From Nocardia vinacea NBRC 16497 (lineage in GTDB: Bacteria > Actinomycetota > Actinomycetes > Mycobacteriales > Mycobacteriaceae): a stretch of DNA of 64,000 nucleotides. The notes below the pieces were generated by a model. The model was given only the letters and a program-made list of their open reading frames with translations. It was not told where the DNA came from and did no database searches. Each line of letters opens with the position of its first letter. Position 1 is the first letter of the stretch. Made by a program: the position numbers and the translations under genes. Shown here one piece after another: positions 61,189-64,000 of this stretch. The stretch covers positions 28,196 through 92,195 of the forward strand of contig NZ_BAGN01000428.1 in NCBI RefSeq assembly GCF_000308835.1, given 5' to 3'.

Positions 61189-62072
61189 GATGCCTCCTTG
61201 TCGAGCAGCGTCACTCCGACGCCGAGCCCCTCGGCAAGTCGCCCCAGGGCGAGTTGCGCCAGCGGCAGTGGTACCGCGAGCCGGTCGCCCAGTTCGAGCG
61301 CGAGGGACAGGTCCTTCTCGCCGAGGTTGCGTACGTGGCCGAGAATGGGAAACCAGAAGTCGTTCGGGTCGATGGGCGCAGTGGTGTCGCGCAGCATGAT
61401 CGCGCCCGGTCCTCCGGTCACGGCATCGGAGTGCCGTACTACCTCGCCGAGTTCGGAGATGTTGAGCCCGGCCGCCTCCGCCAGTCGCTGTGCCTCGGTG
61501 GCCGCGGTGAACGCGACGAAGTGAAGAAGATTGCGCGCCAGCTTCATTCGTGTCCCCGCACCAACCGCACCGGCGTGCACGATCAGATCCGAGAAACAGC
61601 CGAACGGCGCTCGGACGCGCTCCACCGCGGCATCACTGCCGCCGACCATGACGGCCAGGCCGCCGTGGGTGGCGGCCGTCGCGCCGCCACTGACGGGAGC
61701 GTCGACGAATTCGACGGCGCGGTCGGCGCAGACGGCGGCGAGGTTCTCCGCGGTCCGGTCGCTTATCGTCGAATGTACGGCTATGACGGTGCCCGCCGCG
61801 GCGGTGTTCAGAATGCCGGCTGGGCCCGTGACGACGTCGATGACCTGTGCGTCGTCGATGACGGTCACGCAGATCACCCGCGCCTTCGTCGCCAGCGCGG
61901 CCGGGTCGGCGGCTGAGCGAGCACCGGCCTCGGTGAACGGCAGGTTCGCCTCGGGCCGGACGTCGCAGACGGTGAGTCCGCCGGGCCATTCCAACAGCCG
62001 CTTGGCCATCGGCGCGCCCATATTGCCCAGCCCGATGAATCCCACGGGGAGGCTGGAGGATTCGGTCGTCAT
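61185..62072 (-). CDS. 3-hydroxyisobutyrate dehydrogenase-like protein
   Basis: This is a 295-residue beta-hydroxyacid dehydrogenase. VGFIGLGNMGAPMAKRLLEW binds NAD(P), FVDAPVSGGATAATHGGLAV is the substrate signature, and the catalytic Lys is in GAGTRMKLARNLLHF. It has overlaps of ATGA with both neighbours (SDR and CMD), so it is tightly coupled. It should oxidise a 3-hydroxy acid or reduce a semialdehyde. The open frame upstream of ATG 62072 belongs to the SDR in another frame. Confidence 0.9.
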   Translation of the reverse strand: MTTESSSLPVGFIGLGNMGAPMAKRLLEWPGGLTVCDVRPEANLPFTEAGARSAADPAALATKARVICVTVIDDAQVIDVVTGPAGILNTAAAGTVIAVHSTISDRTAENLAAVCADRAVEFVDAPVSGGATAATHGGLAVMVGGSDAAVERVRAPFGCFSDLIVHAGAVGAGTRMKLARNLLHFVAFTAATEAQRLAEAAGLNISELGEVVRHSDAVTGGPGAIMLRDTTAPIDPNDFWFPILGHVRNLGEKDLSLALELGDRLAVPLPLAQLALGRLAEGLGVGVTLLDKEAS

Positions 62073-62818
62073 CGGATGATCTGCCCGCCGTCGACATTGA
62101 GGATCTGACCGGTGACCCAGCCCGCGTCGTCGGAGAGCAGGTACAGGCAGGCGCCCACTAGATCCTCTGGCGTACCCATGCGCTTGATCGGAATGCGAGA
62201 CACCATGTCCTTCACGATGTTCCCGGGGGTGACGGTTTGGGTGGCCTCGGTGTCGATCGGCCCGGGCGCGATGGCATTGACGCGAATCTTCGAACCACCC
62301 AGCTCGGTGGCGAGCTGCTGGGTGAGGCCGTTGATGCCGACCTTGGCCAGACCGTAGAAGCCCGAGTACAGCCAGGCGGCCGTAGAGGACTGGTTGACGA
62401 TTGACCCGCCGCCCGCGGCGACCATGGGCTGCCACACCGCGCGCGTCACATTGAGCGCGCCGTCGAGATTCACGCCCATGAACTTCTTGTAGTAGTCCCA
62501 GGGCACGGTGAGCAGCAGGTCGAGCTTCATGTCGCCGTAGATGGCGGCATTGTTGACCAGATGATTGACGGCCCCGAACTGGGCGACAGTGAATTCCGCG
62601 AGCGCGGTGGCGGATTCGGGATCGGAGACGTCGACGCGCTGGAAGGCCGCGGTGCCGCCGTCGGCGGTGATCTGCTTTGCGACCTCCTCGCCGCGCTCGG
62701 CGTTGAGGTCGGCGACGACGACGTTCGCGCCTTCCGCGGCAAGCGCTTTGGCGTACGCCGCGCCGATGCCCTGTGCCGCGCCGGTGACGATCGCGGTGCG
62801 ACCGGTGAAACGTGCCAT
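62069..62818 (-). CDS. SDR-family oxidoreductase
   Basis: This is a 249-residue classical SDR with VTGAAQGIGAAYAKALAAEG, Asp in VVADLNAERGEE for NAD(H), NNAAIYGD, and a catalytic loop YSGFYGLAKVGINGL in which the YxxxK is YGLAK. LNVDGGQIIR ends it. AGGAG is before ATG 62818. It is 35 bases downstream of the aldehyde dehydrogenase-like gene and overlaps the next gene. Confidence 0.9.
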   Translation of the reverse strand: MARFTGRTAIVTGAAQGIGAAYAKALAAEGANVVVADLNAERGEEVAKQITADGGTAAFQRVDVSDPESATALAEFTVAQFGAVNHLVNNAAIYGDMKLDLLLTVPWDYYKKFMGVNLDGALNVTRAVWQPMVAAGGGSIVNQSSTAAWLYSGFYGLAKVGINGLTQQLATELGGSKIRVNAIAPGPIDTEATQTVTPGNIVKDMVSRIPIKRMGTPEDLVGACLYLLSDDAGWVTGQILNVDGGQIIR

Positions 62819-62853
62819 GTGTGTTCAGCTCCTCGTGCTGGATGTCGGTGAGT

Positions 62854-64000
62854 TCAGGCAGGGGTGGCGATCAATTTGGTTTCGAGGTATTCCTCGAAGC
62901 CCGCGACGCCCATCTCCCGGCCGATGCCGGATTGCTTGTAGCCGCCGAACGGCGCGTCCGCGTGGTACCAGAGCCCGCCGTTCACACTCAGCGTCCCGGT
63001 GCGCACGCCAGAGACCACCCGGTCGACGCGTTCGGGATCGGCGCCCCACACCGAACCGGAAAGACCGTAGGGCGATTCGTTGGCCAGCCGGATCGCATCG
63101 GCGTCACCGTCGTACGGAATCACGACGAGCACCGGACCGAAGATTTCCTCCTGGGCGACGGTGGCGGTGTTGCCGAGCCCGGCGATGAGCGTCGGCTCGA
63201 CGAAGAAGCCCCGGTCTTTGCCTGACGGCCGACCGCCCCCGACCACGATGCGCCCGCCCTCGGCGCGGGCGATGTCGAGATAGCGCTCCACCCGATCGCG
63301 CTGGCGTGCGGAAATCAAAGGCCCACACACGGTCCCGGGCTTGGTCGGATCGTCGGCCCGGATGCCGGACAGCGCTTTGGCCGCCGCGGCGACCGCCTCG
63401 TCGTAGGCCGCGCGCGGCACCAGCATGCGAGTGGTCAACGCGCAGCCTTGTCCGGCGTGCAGGGCGACCGAGAACGCGGTATAGCTCGCGGCGCCCGCGA
63501 TGTCGGCGTCGTCGAGGACGATGGCGGCAGATTTGCCGCCGAGCTCGAGGAACGTGCGCTTGAGGGAGGCCGACGCACCCGCCATCACCGATCGCCCCGT
63601 TTGGGTCGATCCGGTGAAGGTGATCATGTCGACCCGCGGATCCTCGACCAGCCGCGCCCCCAGGGTGTGGTCATCGGAGGTGACGATATTGAGCACGCCC
63701 GCCGGGATGTCGGTGTGCTCGGCAATGAGCGGGCCGAGTGCCGCCGCACATACCAATGTCGGTGCGACGACACCGCTCAGCTCGTCCCGGATGTCCACTT
63801 CGAGGTTCACCTCGATCTGCCGCAGCGTTCCGGGTTCGGGTTTCGTGGCGCGCAATTGCGCCAGACCCGCATGGCCGAGTCCACTCAGGAATGCCGGGCT
63901 GAACGCCAGCAGCGGGCCGAATGCGGAGGCCATTTCGGGACCGGCCTCCAATGAGGCCGCCCAGCCGTGCAGGGTGAGCAGTTGCCGGGGATCCTCCGTC
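62854..64000 (-). CDS. Chimeric ORF: hydrolase fragment fused to aldehyde dehydrogenase
   Basis: The frame is open to the window edge, so its start is outside. From about 63740 down to 62854 it is a clear aldehyde dehydrogenase: IAEHTDIPAGVLNIVTSDDH, FTGSTQTGRSVMAG, LELGGKSAAIVL, the catalytic Cys in HAGQGCALTTRM and FGGYKQSGIGREMGVAGFEE. Upstream of about 63745 the sequence does not have the usual PWNxP/LKP aldehyde dehydrogenase part. It reads instead LLTLHGWAASLEAGPEMASA and RQIEVNLEVDIRDELSGVVA PTLV, like the lid and ...DVRDVLPxIRVPTLVLH region of alpha/beta hydrolases associated with cyclases. The NAD-binding N-terminal half appears to have been replaced, so activity is doubtful. Confidence 0.65.
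   Translation of the reverse strand, partial: TEDPRQLLTLHGWAASLEAGPEMASAFGPLLAFSPAFLSGLGHAGLAQLRATKPEPGTLRQIEVNLEVDIRDELSGVVAPTLVCAAALGPLIAEHTDIPAGVLNIVTSDDHTLGARLVEDPRVDMITFTGSTQTGRSVMAGASASLKRTFLELGGKSAAIVLDDADIAGAASYTAFSVALHAGQGCALTTRMLVPRAAYDEAVAAAAKALSGIRADDPTKPGTVCGPLISARQRDRVERYLDIARAEGGRIVVGGGRPSGKDRGFFVEPTLIAGLGNTATVAQEEIFGPVLVVIPYDGDADAIRLANESPYGLSGSVWGADPERVDRVVSGVRTGTLSVNGGLWYHADAPFGGYKQSGIGREMGVAGFEEYLETKLIATPA

Overview
The window is GC-rich DNA with dense operons, many ATGA stop/start overlaps and GTG starts. The gene content points to a mycolic-acid actinomycete, Nocardia or a close relative such as Rhodococcus. The supporting genes are a kinase/ATPase/LuxR fusion protein, AraC regulators with an arabinose-binding-like N-terminus, a CYP125-like P450, an F420-type luciferase-like enzyme and an FprB-type ferredoxin reductase. 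This assignment is inferred from gene families; no rRNA or tRNA gene was seen.

Layout. 1-5.8 kb: end of an MFS transporter, a secreted glycine-rich protein, the large kinase-ATPase-LuxR regulator, and behind it a broken second copy of the glycine-rich gene. 5.9-12.6 kb: a flavin monooxygenase, SDR and aldehyde dehydrogenase operon with an AraC regulator on each side and an IS21 transposase relic. 13.3-15.8 kb: a YhgE/Pip-like membrane protein followed by a TetR regulator. 15.8-20.3 kb: a mobile-element graveyard with a serine-recombinase stub, a broken IS110, an IS3 orfA relic and an IS110 fragment interrupted by an apparently intact IS3-family element. It also holds a perfect 44-bp palindrome.

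20.3-45 kb: a large amine/amino-acid catabolic region. The working part (29.3-44.9 kb) encodes a polar amino acid ABC transporter, a SolA-like oxidase, GABA transaminase, succinate-semialdehyde dehydrogenase, a HAD hydrolase, a PuuB-like oxidase, an aldehyde dehydrogenase, a tartrate/D-malate-type dehydrogenase, a D-2-hydroxyacid dehydrogenase, an aspartase and a DUF861 cupin. The part at 20.3-27.6 kb looks like an older, partly decayed duplicate with the same gene order. It keeps the GntR, SolA-like, PuuB-like and HAD genes, has scraps of gabT and of all three ABC genes, and carries extra genes (SDR, D-threonine-aldolase-like, RidA). Three GntR regulators and at least eight copies of an ATTGT-nn-ACAAT-like palindrome lie in front of the genes and probably tie both halves into one regulon. 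The carbon flow is likely imported N-substituted or amino compound to oxidative deamination/dealkylation, then GABA to succinate, with the plus-strand operon feeding C4 acids. The substrate is not known.

45-47.9 kb: a small conserved hypothetical gene, then decaying relics (aldo/keto reductase, frameshifted TetR, aldehyde dehydrogenase tail). 47.9-64 kb: a second catabolic cluster with a TetR regulator, aldehyde dehydrogenase and CYP125-like P450 divergent from FprB, a DapB-like dehydrogenase and an enoyl-CoA hydratase. It is followed by an eight-gene minus-strand operon (GMC oxidase, SDR, F420 enzyme, KstD-like flavoprotein, CMD protein, 3-hydroxyisobutyrate-dehydrogenase-like, SDR, aldehyde dehydrogenase). 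This suits breakdown of a hydrophobic cyclic or isoprenoid compound. The last ORF, cut by the window end, looks like a hydrolase/aldehyde-dehydrogenase chimera.
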